Of a stretch of DNA of 36,557 nt, positions 8,454 to 16,194 are shown one piece after another; position 1 is the first letter of the stretch, and the number at the start of each line of letters is the position of its first letter. The notes under the pieces are model-generated. The model was not told the DNA's origin. It saw nothing but the letters and a program-made list of their open reading frames with translations, and did not search any database. The stretch covers positions 1 to 36,557 of the forward strand of contig DASUZB010000066.1 in NCBI GenBank assembly GCA_036377075.1, in the 5' to 3' direction. Position numbers and translations under genes: made by a program. The stretch comes from DASUZB01 sp036377075. GTDB taxonomy: Bacteria > Actinomycetota > CALGFH01.

Positions 8454-9974
8454 ATGGACATCGCCGACATCGCAGCCAAGCTGGAGCGCCTCAACCCGAG
8501 GGTGGCGGCCGTGGTGGAGCGCCTGGCGGGCTCGATCCCCGCCGTGCGGTCGCGCCTGGACCGCGAGTACGACCGGATGCTCGCCGCGATGGAAGCGTCG
8601 GTGAAGCCCTACCGGGGCCAGGTCGCCTCCTACCCGCGGCTGCCCACGCAAGGCGTTCCCCGCGACGAGGTCCTGCGGCAGGTGGACGAGCTGGCGGCCA
8701 AGGAGCGGCCCCGCTGGCACGACGGCCTGGCGTCGGGGGCCGTGTACCACGGGGACGACGACCACGTCGCGTTCCTGAGCCGCGTGTACGCGACCACCTC
8801 GCAGGTCAACCCGCTCCACGCCGACCTGTGGCCGAGCGCCACCAAGTACGAGGCGGAGGTCGTGGCGATGACCGCGGCCATGCTCGGCGGCGACGCGGCG
8901 CCGACCGGCGATCCCGCCAAGCAGGTCGTCGGGACGGTCACCTCCGGCGGCACCGAGAGCATCCTGCTGGCGATGCGGACCTACCGCGACTGGGCGCGGG
9001 CCACCCGGCGGGTCACCCGGCCGGAGGTGGTGGCCCCCTCCAGCGCCCACGTCGCCTTCGACAAGGCGGCCCAGTACTTCCGCATCAAGCTGGTCCGCGT
9101 GCCCGTCGCGGCCGACTACCGGGCCGACGTCGACGCCATGCGCCGGGCGGTCACGCGCAACACGGTGGCGCTGGTCGGCTCGGCCCCGAGCTTCCCGCAC
9201 GGGGTCGTCGACCCGATCGCGGAGCTCGCCGCGGTCGCGCGGGAACGGAAGCTCGGCTTCCACACCGACGCCTGCCTCGGCGGGTTCGTGCTGCCGTGGG
9301 CGCGGCGGCTCGGCTACGACGTGCCCGCGTTCGACTTCGCCGTCCCCGGCGTCACCTCGATGTCGGCCGACACGCACAAGTTCGGCTACGCCGCCAAGGG
9401 GACCTCGGTGGTGCTGTACCGCGGCACCTACCTGCGCTCGTTCCAGTACTTCACCGCCACCGAGTGGCCCGGCGGGCTGTACTTCTCCCCGACCTTGGCG
9501 GGCAGCAGGCCGGGCGCGCTGAGCGCCGCGTGCTGGGCGGCGATGGTGGCGACCGGGGAGGAGGGCTACCTCGAGGCGACCCGCCGCGTCCTCGAGACCG
9601 GCGCGGCCATCCGCCGCGGCGTCGAGGCCATCCCCGAGCTGCGGGTCCTCGGCGACCCGCTGTGGGTGATCGCGTTCGCGTCGGAGGTGGTCGACGTCTA
9701 CCGCGTGCTCGAAGGCATGACCATGCGTGGCTGGAGCCTCAACGGCCTGCACAAGCCGGCCGCCGTGCACCTGTGCGTGACGCTGCGGCACACCCAGCCG
9801 GGGGTGGCCGAGCGGTTCCTGGCCGACCTGCACGCAGCGGTGGACGAGGTCAGGTCACAGCCGGCGGAGAAGGAGGGGATGGCGCCGGTCTACGGCCTGG
9901 CCGCCACGATCCCCTTCCGGGGGATGGTGCAGGACCTGCTCAAGAAGTACATCGACCTGCTGTACCGCCCTTGA
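8454..9974 (+). CDS. Sphingosine-1-phosphate-lyase-type PLP enzyme
   Basis: A 506-residue fold-type I PLP enzyme closely resembling eukaryotic and bacterial S1P lyases. The PLP lysine is K309 in SADTHKFGYAAKG. SGGTES (164-169) binds the cofactor phosphate, H199 in SAHVAFDKAAQYF stacks on the ring, and D272 in TDACLGGFVLPW pairs with the pyridine nitrogen. FDFAVPGVTSMSADTHKFGY is nearly the signature seen in human SGPL1. S1P lyases split phosphorylated long-chain amino alcohols into an aldehyde and phosphoethanolamine. There is no N-terminal membrane helix, unlike the human enzyme, so it should be soluble. GGAGGGGG precedes the ATG. The gene lies between the FGGY kinase and TfoX-N genes with short gaps, so one operon is likely. 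A related amino-acid decarboxylase activity is the main alternative. Confidence 0.88.
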   Translation: MDIADIAAKLERLNPRVAAVVERLAGSIPAVRSRLDREYDRMLAAMEASVKPYRGQVASYPRLPTQGVPRDEVLRQVDELAAKERPRWHDGLASGAVYHGDDDHVAFLSRVYATTSQVNPLHADLWPSATKYEAEVVAMTAAMLGGDAAPTGDPAKQVVGTVTSGGTESILLAMRTYRDWARATRRVTRPEVVAPSSAHVAFDKAAQYFRIKLVRVPVAADYRADVDAMRRAVTRNTVALVGSAPSFPHGVVDPIAELAAVARERKLGFHTDACLGGFVLPWARRLGYDVPAFDFAVPGVTSMSADTHKFGYAAKGTSVVLYRGTYLRSFQYFTATEWPGGLYFSPTLAGSRPGALSAACWAAMVATGEEGYLEATRRVLETGAAIRRGVEAIPELRVLGDPLWVIAFASEVVDVYRVLEGMTMRGWSLNGLHKPAAVHLCVTLRHTQPGVAERFLADLHAAVDEVRSQPAEKEGMAPVYGLAATIPFRGMVQDLLKKYIDLLYRP

Positions 9975-9993
9975 TCAACGGGAGGATCGTGCG

Positions 9994-10323
9994 ATGGCGT
10001 ACGACGAGGGGCTGGCCACCAGGGTCAGGGAGCTGCTGGGCGACCAGCCCGGTGTGGTCGAGAAGAAGATGTTCGGCGGGCTCGCCTTCATGGTGGACGG
10101 CAACATGGCGTGCGGCGTGCGCGGCGAGGACCTGATCGTGCGGCTGGCGGCCGACGCCACCGAGGCGGCCCTGGCCGACCCGGGCACCCGGCCGTTCGAC
10201 CTGGCCGGCAAGGGGATGAAGGGCTGGATCCTGGTCGACCCAGGCGCCCACGCCGAGGACGACGACCTGCGCCGCTGGGTCGACCGGGGCGTCGCCTACG
10301 CCCACTCGCTGCCGCCCAAGTGA
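9994..10323 (+). CDS. TfoX N-terminal-domain protein
   Basis: A 109-residue protein consisting of one TfoX-N domain: VEKKMFGGLAFMVDGNMACGV, DLIVRL, then MKGWILVDPG and a C-terminal helix with WVDRGVAYAHSLPPK. TfoX/Sxy is a competence coactivator in gammaproteobacteria, but free-standing TfoX-N proteins are common in actinobacteria and have no established role. The C-terminal TfoX domain is absent. The ATG has a GGGAGGAT site upstream, and the start lies 19 nt after the S1P-lyase-like gene, so it is probably the last gene of that operon. It ends 4 nt before the stop of the convergent HAD gene. Confidence 0.85.
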   Translation: MAYDEGLATRVRELLGDQPGVVEKKMFGGLAFMVDGNMACGVRGEDLIVRLAADATEAALADPGTRPFDLAGKGMKGWILVDPGAHAEDDDLRRWVDRGVAYAHSLPPK

Positions 10324-10327
10324 CCCG

Positions 10328-10993
10328 CTACGCGGCCAGCCGCTCGAACGCCTCCGGCTCGAGCTCGCGCAGGCCGGTCACGGCGAGGTCGGCCGCGTCG
10401 ACCAGCTCCTGGGCCGGCGGGAAGCGGCGGTTTGGGATCGCCACCACCCGCATGCCGGCGGCGGTGGCGGCGCGCAGGCCGTTGGCCGAGTCCTCGACCG
10501 CCGCGCAGCGCTCCGGGTCGGCGCCGAGGCGGGCGGCGGCCTCGAGGTAGACGTCGGGCGCCGGCTTGCCGTGGGCGACCTCCTCGCTCGAGACGGTGGC
10601 TCGGAAGGACCCGGCCATCCCGGAGCGGTCGAGCACGAAGTCGATCACCGGCCGGTTGGCGGAGCTGGCGAGCCCGAGCGGCCAACGCCGGGCCAGCGCC
10701 CCGACGACCTCCACCGCGCCGTCGACCAGCGGCAGCTCGCGCGCGTACCTGGCGATCACCCGCTCGACCACCTCGTCGTTGATCGCCGCCGGCGTCATCG
10801 GCACCCCCAGCTCGTCGGCCATGTAGCGCGACCACTCCGGCGAGCTCATCCCCATCATCGCGGCCTGGGCGTCGTCGCCCCACCTCCCGCCGCGTTCGCG
10901 CGCCAGCTCCTGGCGGACCTGGTCCCAGACCTCCTCGCCCTCGATCAGCACCCCGTCGAGGTCGAACACGATCGCCTCCAGCCCGGTGGTCAT
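10328..10993 (-). CDS. HAD-superfamily phosphatase (beta-phosphoglucomutase-like)
   Basis: A 221-residue protein beginning at ATG 10993 (MTTGLEAIVFDLDGVLIEG). A longer frame to 11086 is unlikely because its added residues are not family-like. HAD motifs are complete: DLDGV with the nucleophile Asp and the acid/base Asp two residues later, a motif II Ser in GLASSANRP, the motif III Lys in GKPAPDVYL, and motif IV AVEDSANGL. The helical cap between motifs I and II is of the beta-phosphoglucomutase/phosphatase type. The enzyme should hydrolyse or transfer phosphate on a small cytoplasmic metabolite, identity unknown. No clear ribosome site is seen, so the message may be leaderless. It converges on the FGGY/S1P-lyase operon, whose products are phosphorylated, so a link to that pathway is possible but speculative. 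Confidence 0.85.
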   Translation of the reverse strand: MTTGLEAIVFDLDGVLIEGEEVWDQVRQELARERGGRWGDDAQAAMMGMSSPEWSRYMADELGVPMTPAAINDEVVERVIARYARELPLVDGAVEVVGALARRWPLGLASSANRPVIDFVLDRSGMAGSFRATVSSEEVAHGKPAPDVYLEAAARLGADPERCAAVEDSANGLRAATAAGMRVVAIPNRRFPPAQELVDAADLAVTGLRELEPEAFERLAA

Positions 10994-11102
10994 GGCGCCG
11001 AGTGTGCCCACGGGCGGCGCCGGCGACAAGCGCACCGCCGGCACTAGCCGGTGCCACCCCGACCTGGGACCATCTAGGTGGACCATGGGACGGCCGGGCG
11101 GC

Positions 11103-11170
11103 TTGATTCAACCGGGCACTAATCAGGTACACAGCAGTACATAACCGGTAGCGACCCGGATCACAGGAGG
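11103..11170 (+). promoter_or_regulatory. Candidate promoter region and ribosome site of the acyl-CoA dehydrogenase
   Basis: A stretch less GC-rich than its surroundings lies between the divergent HAD and acyl-CoA dehydrogenase genes. TTGATT (11103-11108) and TACACA (11128-11133) could be -35 and -10 with a long 19-bp spacer. GTAC occurs at 11127-11130 and 11137-11140, which may be part of an operator. The AGGAGG at 11165-11170 is a strong ribosome site 8 nt before GTG 11179 and decides that start over the in-frame GTG at 11170. Confidence 0.3.
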
Positions 11171-11178
11171 TGACCGTC

Positions 11179-13113
11179 GTGAGCGGGGGTACACGGATGG
11201 TCTCTGAGCAGGAGTCCCGCAAGGTCGCCGAGGCGGCGAGGGAGCAGGACTGGCAGCTGCCGAGCTTTGGCAAGGAGCTGTTCCTCGGGCGCCTCCGCCT
11301 GGACCTGATCCACCCCTACCCGCGACCCACGGAGGAGGAGCGGCGCAAGGGCGAGGCCTTCCTGGCCAAGCTCGAGGCGTACCTGCGCGAGGCGGTCGAC
11401 TTCTTGCAGATCGAGCGCGACGCCAAGATCCCCGACGAGGTCGTGCGTGGCCTCGGCGAGCTGGGCGCGTTCGGCATCAAGATCGAGGAGCAGTACGGCG
11501 GCGTCGGCCTGTCCCAGGTGTACTACAACCGCGCCCTCGCCCTGGCCTCCTCGGCGCACTCCTCGATCGGGGTGCTGCTCAGCGCCCACCAGTCGATCGG
11601 CGTGCCCGAGCCGGTGCGCCTGTTCGGCACCGAGGAGCAGAAGCGGCGCATCCTCCCGGGCGTCGCCAAGGACCAGGTCAGCGCGTTCCTGCTCACCGAG
11701 CCGGAGGTGGGCAGCGACCCGGCCCGCATGCGCACCACCGCCACGCCCACCGAGGACGGCAGCGCCTACGTGCTCGACGGCTCCAAGCTGTGGACCACCA
11801 ACGGCGTGATCGCCGACATGCTGGTGGTGATGGCGATGGTGCCGAAGTCCGAGGGCCACCGCGGCGGCATCACCGCGTTCGTGGTCGACGCGCGCACGCC
11901 GGGGATCACGGTCACCCACCGCAACCAGTTCATGGGCCTGCGCGGCATCGAGAACGGCGTCACCGTCTTCGACGAGGTGCGCGTCCCCGCCGACAACCGG
12001 CTCGGTGACGAGGGCCGCGGGCTCAAGATCGCGCTGTCGACGCTCAACACCGGGCGGCTGTCGCTGCCGGCGATCTGCTGCGCCGGCGCCAAGTGGTCGC
12101 TGCGGATCGCCCGGCAGTGGTGCAACGAGCGGGTCCAGTGGGGCAAGCCGATCGGCAAGCACGAGGCGATCGCCGGCAAGGTCGCGTTCATCGCCGGCAT
12201 GGCCTACGGGATGGAGTCGATGCTGGAGCTGGCCAGCGCGCTGGCCGACGACAAGCGCAACGACATCCGCATCGAGGCCGCCCTCGCCAAGCTGTACGCC
12301 TCCGAGATGGAGTGGCTGGTGGCCGACGAGCTGGTGCAGCTCCGCGGCGGGCGCGGCTACGAGACGGCGGCCTCGCTCGCCGCCCGCGGCGAGCGGCCGG
12401 TCCCGGCCGAGCAGCACCTGCGCGACGTGCGCATCAACCGCATCTTCGAGGGCTCGACCGAGATCATGCACCTGCTGATCGCCCGGGAGGCGGTCGACCA
12501 GCACCTCTCGGTCGCCGGCCGCCTGATCGACCCGGAGGCCGACCTCGCCGGCAAGGCCAGGGCGGCGGCCTCCGCCGGCCGCTTCTACGCCCGCTGGCTG
12601 CCCAAGCTCGCGGTCGGCAAGGGCCACGCCCCCACCAGCTTCGACGAGTTCGGCCCCCTCGCCAACCACGTGCGCTTCGTCGAGCGGGCCAGCCGCCGCC
12701 TCGCCCGGTCGACCTTCTACGGCATGGCGCGCTGGCAGGGCCGGCTCGAGCGAAAGCAGCTCTACCTGGGCCGCATCGTGGACATCGGGGCCGAGCTGTT
12801 CGCCATCGCCGCCACCTGCGTGCGGACCCAGATGCTGGTCGCCGAGCAGGCGCCGGAGGCCGACAGCGCGCTCGAGCTCGCCGAGCTGTTCTGCCGCGGC
12901 GCCCGCCGCCGGATCGACCGCCTCTTCCACGACCTCGGCGCCAACGACGACGCCAAGAACTACAAGGCCGCCCAGCGCGTCCTGCGCGGCGACCACACCT
13001 GGCTGGAATCGGGCATCCTCGACCCCTCCGGCGACGGCCCGATGATCCCGCCACAGGTCGCCACCGGCGAGGCGGCCGTCAAGACCGCCGCCGAAGGGGT
13101 CACGGCCAGGTGA
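11179..13113 (+). CDS. Acyl-CoA dehydrogenase, long/very-long-chain type
   Basis: A 644-residue flavoenzyme, much longer than short- and medium-chain dehydrogenases (about 380) and similar in size to VLCAD/ACAD9, with an extra C-terminal helical domain after residue 440. Family motifs are FLLTEPEVGSDPARMRTTA (FAD/substrate contact), LDGSKLWTTNG, NTGRLSLPAICCAGAKWSL, VQWGKPIGKHEAI and QLRGGRGYE. RINRIFEGSTEIMHL contains the predicted catalytic base, E424. VLCAD also has its catalytic Glu at this FEG position. It should oxidise long-chain acyl-CoA to the trans-2-enoyl-CoA, passing electrons to ETF; the C-terminal extension suggests a dimer that may touch the membrane, as in VLCAD. The VOC gene follows by 7 nt. 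No other beta-oxidation genes are in the window. Confidence 0.9.
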   Translation: MSGGTRMVSEQESRKVAEAAREQDWQLPSFGKELFLGRLRLDLIHPYPRPTEEERRKGEAFLAKLEAYLREAVDFLQIERDAKIPDEVVRGLGELGAFGIKIEEQYGGVGLSQVYYNRALALASSAHSSIGVLLSAHQSIGVPEPVRLFGTEEQKRRILPGVAKDQVSAFLLTEPEVGSDPARMRTTATPTEDGSAYVLDGSKLWTTNGVIADMLVVMAMVPKSEGHRGGITAFVVDARTPGITVTHRNQFMGLRGIENGVTVFDEVRVPADNRLGDEGRGLKIALSTLNTGRLSLPAICCAGAKWSLRIARQWCNERVQWGKPIGKHEAIAGKVAFIAGMAYGMESMLELASALADDKRNDIRIEAALAKLYASEMEWLVADELVQLRGGRGYETAASLAARGERPVPAEQHLRDVRINRIFEGSTEIMHLLIAREAVDQHLSVAGRLIDPEADLAGKARAAASAGRFYARWLPKLAVGKGHAPTSFDEFGPLANHVRFVERASRRLARSTFYGMARWQGRLERKQLYLGRIVDIGAELFAIAATCVRTQMLVAEQAPEADSALELAELFCRGARRRIDRLFHDLGANDDAKNYKAAQRVLRGDHTWLESGILDPSGDGPMIPPQVATGEAAVKTAAEGVTAR

Positions 13114-13120
13114 GCCGACG

Positions 13121-13477
13121 GTGAACCTGCAGTTCCCGAGGTGGATCGGTGTCGTCTGCGACGACTTCGACGAGCAACGAGCCTTCTACCGCGAGGTCCT
13201 CGGGCTTCGCGAACGCGAGGCCGACGACGACTGGGTCCAGTACGACATGGGATCCGGCGTCACCTTCGAGCTGCTGCGTCGATCCTCTGATCCGGAGTAC
13301 GACCGTCCGAGGTACCAGGTCGGGTTCGTGGTGGACGACATCCGCGCGGCTCGCGACGAGCTCCTCACCCGAGGGGTCGAGGCCGTGACGGACATCAAGC
13401 AGGCCTCGGACGGCACCTCCTGGTGGGCATACTTCCGCGACCCCGAGGGCAACGTCTTCGAAGTCACGCAGCGGTAG
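13121..13477 (+). CDS. VOC-family (glyoxalase/bleomycin-resistance fold) protein
   Basis: A 118-residue single-domain VOC protein: WIGVVCDDFDEQRAFYREVLGL at the first beta-alpha unit, then YQVGFVVDDIRAARDELLTRGV and a C-terminal YFRDPEGNVFEVTQR. The final Glu (FEV) is a typical metal ligand, but the usual first His is missing: the sequence there reads WIGVV. Metal binding may therefore be altered or absent, as in many VOC proteins that bind ligands only. The start is GTG 13121, 7 nt after the acyl-CoA dehydrogenase stop, so the two are probably co-transcribed. The substrate is unknown. Lactoylglutathione lyase activity is not supported, given the missing ligand. Confidence 0.8.
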   Translation: MNLQFPRWIGVVCDDFDEQRAFYREVLGLREREADDDWVQYDMGSGVTFELLRRSSDPEYDRPRYQVGFVVDDIRAARDELLTRGVEAVTDIKQASDGTSWWAYFRDPEGNVFEVTQR

Positions 13478-13550
13478 CCGATCGGGCAGGACGAGACCCG
13501 CCATGGGCTCTCGCCTACGCGGCGGACCTGCTCGGCTGGCCGTACCTCGC

Positions 13551-14888
13551 CTACCCGCGCTCGGGTGACGGCTCGGGGGAACCCGGGGAGCTACCTGCTT
13601 GGGCGGTGCCATCGGCGAGGTGCCCGTCCACCTCCTGCGACCGGCCGTCAGGTGCGGGCCGCTCCATCACCGTGCGGCCCAGCTCGGGGAGGCGCCAGGC
13701 GATCAGGGCGACCCCGGCGAGGCAGGCGAGCCCACCGGAGACCACGGAGAAGCGCGGGCCGGCGACCGCGGCGACCGCGCCGGCCTCGGCGTCACCCAGC
13801 CGCGGGCCGCCGGTGACCACCGCGATATGGATCGCCGAGAGCCGGCCGCGCAGCCCGTCGGGCGTGGTGAGCTGCAGGATCGCGTTGCGGAACACGGCCG
13901 AGACGACGTCGGCGGCGCCGGCGAGGGCGAGCATGAACAGCGCCAGCGGCAGCCAGCTCACCAGCCCGAACACCGTGATCGCCGCGCCCCACACGGTCAC
14001 CGCGAGCAGCACCGCTCGGCCCTGCCGGCGCACCGCGCCGACCCAGCCGGCGGTGAGCGCCCCGACCAGCGCGCCCGCGCCCGGCGCGGCGTAGAGCAGC
14101 CCGACCGTGCCCGGCCCGCCGTGGAACAGGCCGGTGCCGAGCGCGGGGAACAGCGCCCTCGGCATGCCGAAGATCATCGCGTTGAGGTCGATCACGAAGG
14201 TGCCCTGCAGGGCACGGCGGCCGCGCAGGAAGCGGAATCCCTCGCGGACCGAGCCAACTCCCGCACGGGTGGCCCCCCTGCCCGGCGGCAGCGGCTGCAG
14301 CGCCAAGGCCAGCAGGCTCGCGAGCGTGAAGGTGGTCACGTCGATCCCGTAGGCGGCGCCGATGCCCGCCCTGGCGACGATCAGCCCGGCCAGCGCCGGC
14401 CCGGCGACCGTGCCGACCTGCATCACGATCTGGTGCAGCGCGGCCGCCGCCGGCAGCAGGTCGCGGCGGACCAGGGCGGGGATCGCCGCGTTCCGTGCCG
14501 GGGCGTCGATCGCCTGCAGGCCCGCGGTCGCGGCGGTCAGCACGTAGAGCGGCCAGATCGCCGGGTGCGGGCGCAACGCGTTGACCACCAGCCCGGCGCT
14601 GAGCGCGCCACGGACGAGCTGGACCCAGATCAGCAGCAGGCGCCGGTCGACCGCGTCCACCAGCGCGCCGCCCACCAGCGAGCAGGCCAGCAGCGGCCCG
14701 AGCTGCGCCAGCCCCACCAGCCCGACGGCGAGCGACGAGTGGGTCAGCAGGTACACCTGCAACGGCACCGCCACCACCGTGATCTGGCTGCCGAAGAAGG
14801 CGAGCAGTTCGCCGACGTAGAGCAGGCGGTACTGGCGTGACTCCCGCAAGGGGGTGACGTCGCTGAGCAGGCGGGGGCGCGACCGCAT
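13551..14888 (-). CDS. MFS transporter, EntS/MFS_3 type
   Basis: A 445-residue integral membrane protein with about 12 predicted helices. ATG 14888 (MRSRPRLLSDVTPLRESRQY) is chosen because the Arg-rich extension up to 15038 is unlike MFS N-termini and would overlap the ribosome site region of the divergent clpP gene. Typical MFS_3 features are LLYVGELLAFFGSQITVVAVPLQ in helix 1, a DAVDRRLL loop after helix 2 and DAPARNAAIPALV in the middle. Proteins of this kind export siderophores or drugs; the substrate here is unknown. The C-terminus carries a hydrophilic tail of about 40 residues. A set of 21-nt repeats sits directly upstream of the start and may regulate it. Confidence 0.85.
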   Translation of the reverse strand: MRSRPRLLSDVTPLRESRQYRLLYVGELLAFFGSQITVVAVPLQVYLLTHSSLAVGLVGLAQLGPLLACSLVGGALVDAVDRRLLLIWVQLVRGALSAGLVVNALRPHPAIWPLYVLTAATAGLQAIDAPARNAAIPALVRRDLLPAAAALHQIVMQVGTVAGPALAGLIVARAGIGAAYGIDVTTFTLASLLALALQPLPPGRGATRAGVGSVREGFRFLRGRRALQGTFVIDLNAMIFGMPRALFPALGTGLFHGGPGTVGLLYAAPGAGALVGALTAGWVGAVRRQGRAVLLAVTVWGAAITVFGLVSWLPLALFMLALAGAADVVSAVFRNAILQLTTPDGLRGRLSAIHIAVVTGGPRLGDAEAGAVAAVAGPRFSVVSGGLACLAGVALIAWRLPELGRTVMERPAPDGRSQEVDGHLADGTAQAGSSPGSPEPSPERG

Positions 14889-14951
14889 GCCGCCAAGGTA
14901 GCGGAAGGGCCTCTGCCAGCAGCGGAACCGCCTCCGCCGGCAGCGGAAACC
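14889..14951 (-). repeat. Three 21-nt-spaced imperfect direct repeats upstream of the MFS gene
   Basis: Read on the minus strand, TTCCGCT recurs exactly every 21 nt, three times, with the following GCCGGCGGAGG or GCTGGCAGAGG also conserved between the first two units. The third copy runs into the ATG. Twenty-one bp is two DNA helical turns, as expected for tandem operator sites on one face. In the longer reading frame they would also encode three seven-residue repeats (FRCRRRR, FRCWQRP, FRYLGGM), which explains the in-frame period equally well. Confidence 0.55.
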
Positions 14952-15040
14952 GTTCAGCGACGACCGTTCCACGTGGCACGGTGGCCTCGGGCGTGGGACC
15001 TCACGGACGGCGGGAGGACGCCCAGACGCGGGAGGCAAGC

Positions 15041-15706
15041 GTGTCCAACCTCGTGCCGATGGTCATCGAGCAGACCAGCCGCGGTGAGCGCTCGTTCGAC
15101 CTCTACTCACGGCTGCTGGCCGGCCGCATCGTCTTCCTGTCCACCCCGGTCGACGATGCCAGCGCCAACCTGATCATGGCCCAGCTCATCCACCTGGAGA
15201 GCGAGGACCCCGACAGGGACATCAACCTCTACATCAATTCGCCGGGCGGCTCGGTCACGGCGCTGCTCGGCATCTACGACACCATGCAGTACGTCCGCTG
15301 CGACGTCGCCACCACCTGCCTCGGCTTCGCCGCCTCGGCCGCGGCGGTCATCCTGTCGGCCGGCGCCACCGGCAAGCGCTACGCGCTGCCGCACTCGACC
15401 GTCCTGCTGCACCAGCCGCACGGCGGCGCCCAGGGCCAGTCGGCCGACATCGAGATCCAGGCGCGCGAGATCCTGCGCCTGCGCAGCGTGGTCAACGAGA
15501 TCCTCGCCAGGCACACCGGCCAGCCGGTCGAGCGCATCGCCCGCGACAGCGACCGTGACTTCATCCTCGACGCCAAGCAGGCGCTCGAGTACGGCCTGGT
15601 CGACGAGATCCTCTCCACCCGCCAGGTCGTCCCCGCCCTCCCACGGCCCGCCGAGGAGCCGTCCAGGCCGCTCGCCGAGGTGGCTCCCGCCGCCAAGAAG
15701 GGGTGA
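15041..15706 (+). CDS. clpP: ATP-dependent Clp protease proteolytic subunit
   Basis: A 221-residue ClpP. GTG 15041 follows a GGGAGG site 6 nt upstream, giving MSNLVPMVIEQTSRGERSFDLYSRLL, the usual ClpP beginning. The catalytic triad is complete: S99 in GFAASAA, H124 in VLLHQPHGG and D173 in DSDRD, with the same spacing as in E. coli ClpP. The oxyanion Gly-rich NSPGGSV loop is present. It should assemble into a chambered serine protease that works with ClpX or ClpC unfoldases, none of which is nearby. Actinobacteria usually carry a clpP1P2 pair next to clpX. This one is solitary, so it is probably an extra paralogue. The unusual second A-A-A after the active Ser and the C-terminal Pro/Ala tail support a divergent copy. 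Confidence 0.92.
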   Translation: MSNLVPMVIEQTSRGERSFDLYSRLLAGRIVFLSTPVDDASANLIMAQLIHLESEDPDRDINLYINSPGGSVTALLGIYDTMQYVRCDVATTCLGFAASAAAVILSAGATGKRYALPHSTVLLHQPHGGAQGQSADIEIQAREILRLRSVVNEILARHTGQPVERIARDSDRDFILDAKQALEYGLVDEILSTRQVVPALPRPAEEPSRPLAEVAPAAKKG

Positions 15707-15711
15707 GTGCC

Positions 15712-16008
15712 ATGGCACGAGACCGCCCGCGCGTGCCGGCCCTGACCGACGCCGAGTGCTCCTTCGTCGACAGCTACCTCGCGATCGTCGACCTGGTCGC
15801 CCGCGTCAACCCAGCCAACAGCAAGGGCCACACCTACACCACCCTCCAGGCCGCCCAGGCCCTGGTCGGCGAGGCCAGATCCCTGCTGAGCGCGGTCGAG
15901 CTGATGTGGCAACGCGGCGAACGCGAGATCCACGTCAGCACCCTGACCCGCGCCCTGCGCGCCCTCGACGGCGACCGCCGCACCGCCCGCGTCGCCCTGC
16001 CGCGGTGA
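15712..16008 (+). CDS. Small hypothetical protein coupled to clpP
   Basis: A 98-residue hydrophilic protein that I do not recognise. ATG 15712 is favoured because AAGGGG lies 8 nt upstream. An in-frame GTG at 15703 overlaps the clpP stop. It is predicted mainly helical: DAECSFVDSYLAIVDLVARVN, a middle segment SKGHTYTTLQAAQALVGEARSL, then VELMWQRGEREIHVSTLTRALRAL. There is no signal peptide or membrane segment. The tight junction with clpP suggests co-expression, and it could be an adaptor or modifier of that protease, but there is no homology evidence for this. Confidence 0.6.
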   Translation: MARDRPRVPALTDAECSFVDSYLAIVDLVARVNPANSKGHTYTTLQAAQALVGEARSLLSAVELMWQRGEREIHVSTLTRALRALDGDRRTARVALPR

Positions 16009-16039
16009 GCCGGGCCGAACACCCGTAATCACTGGCCTC

Positions 16040-16060
16040 GCTATGCACCAGGTCCATAGC
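16040..16060 (+). promoter_or_regulatory. 21-bp dyad between the clpP operon and the FN3-like gene
   Basis: GCTATG and CATAGC flank ACC-A-GGT, so the whole 21-bp element is symmetric about its central A apart from one C/C position on each side. It lies 32 nt after the small gene and 134 nt before the next start. The form fits a dimeric repressor operator. With no U-run it is less likely a terminator. Confidence 0.35.
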
Positions 16061-16194
16061 CGGGAGGCAGCCGGGAACCAGCCTCGGCCCCCTGCTCCAC
16101 CTCCGTTCGTCGGCGACTTCACGGTTTGGTGGCCGTGCGTTCGAGTACGTCTCCCTGTAACGGACAGTTGAACGTCCTTTACAGAGGAGGGCTG

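Noticed and set aside
6903..9833. Long minus-strand open frame across the kinase operon
   Set aside because: It has GC-shadow composition (GRH, RRP, DQV repeats), no start context, and overlaps two clearly recognised genes.
13478..13550. Extra coding sequence between the VOC and MFS genes
   Set aside because: The 73-bp gap between convergent stops has no start with a ribosome site and no recognisable peptide.
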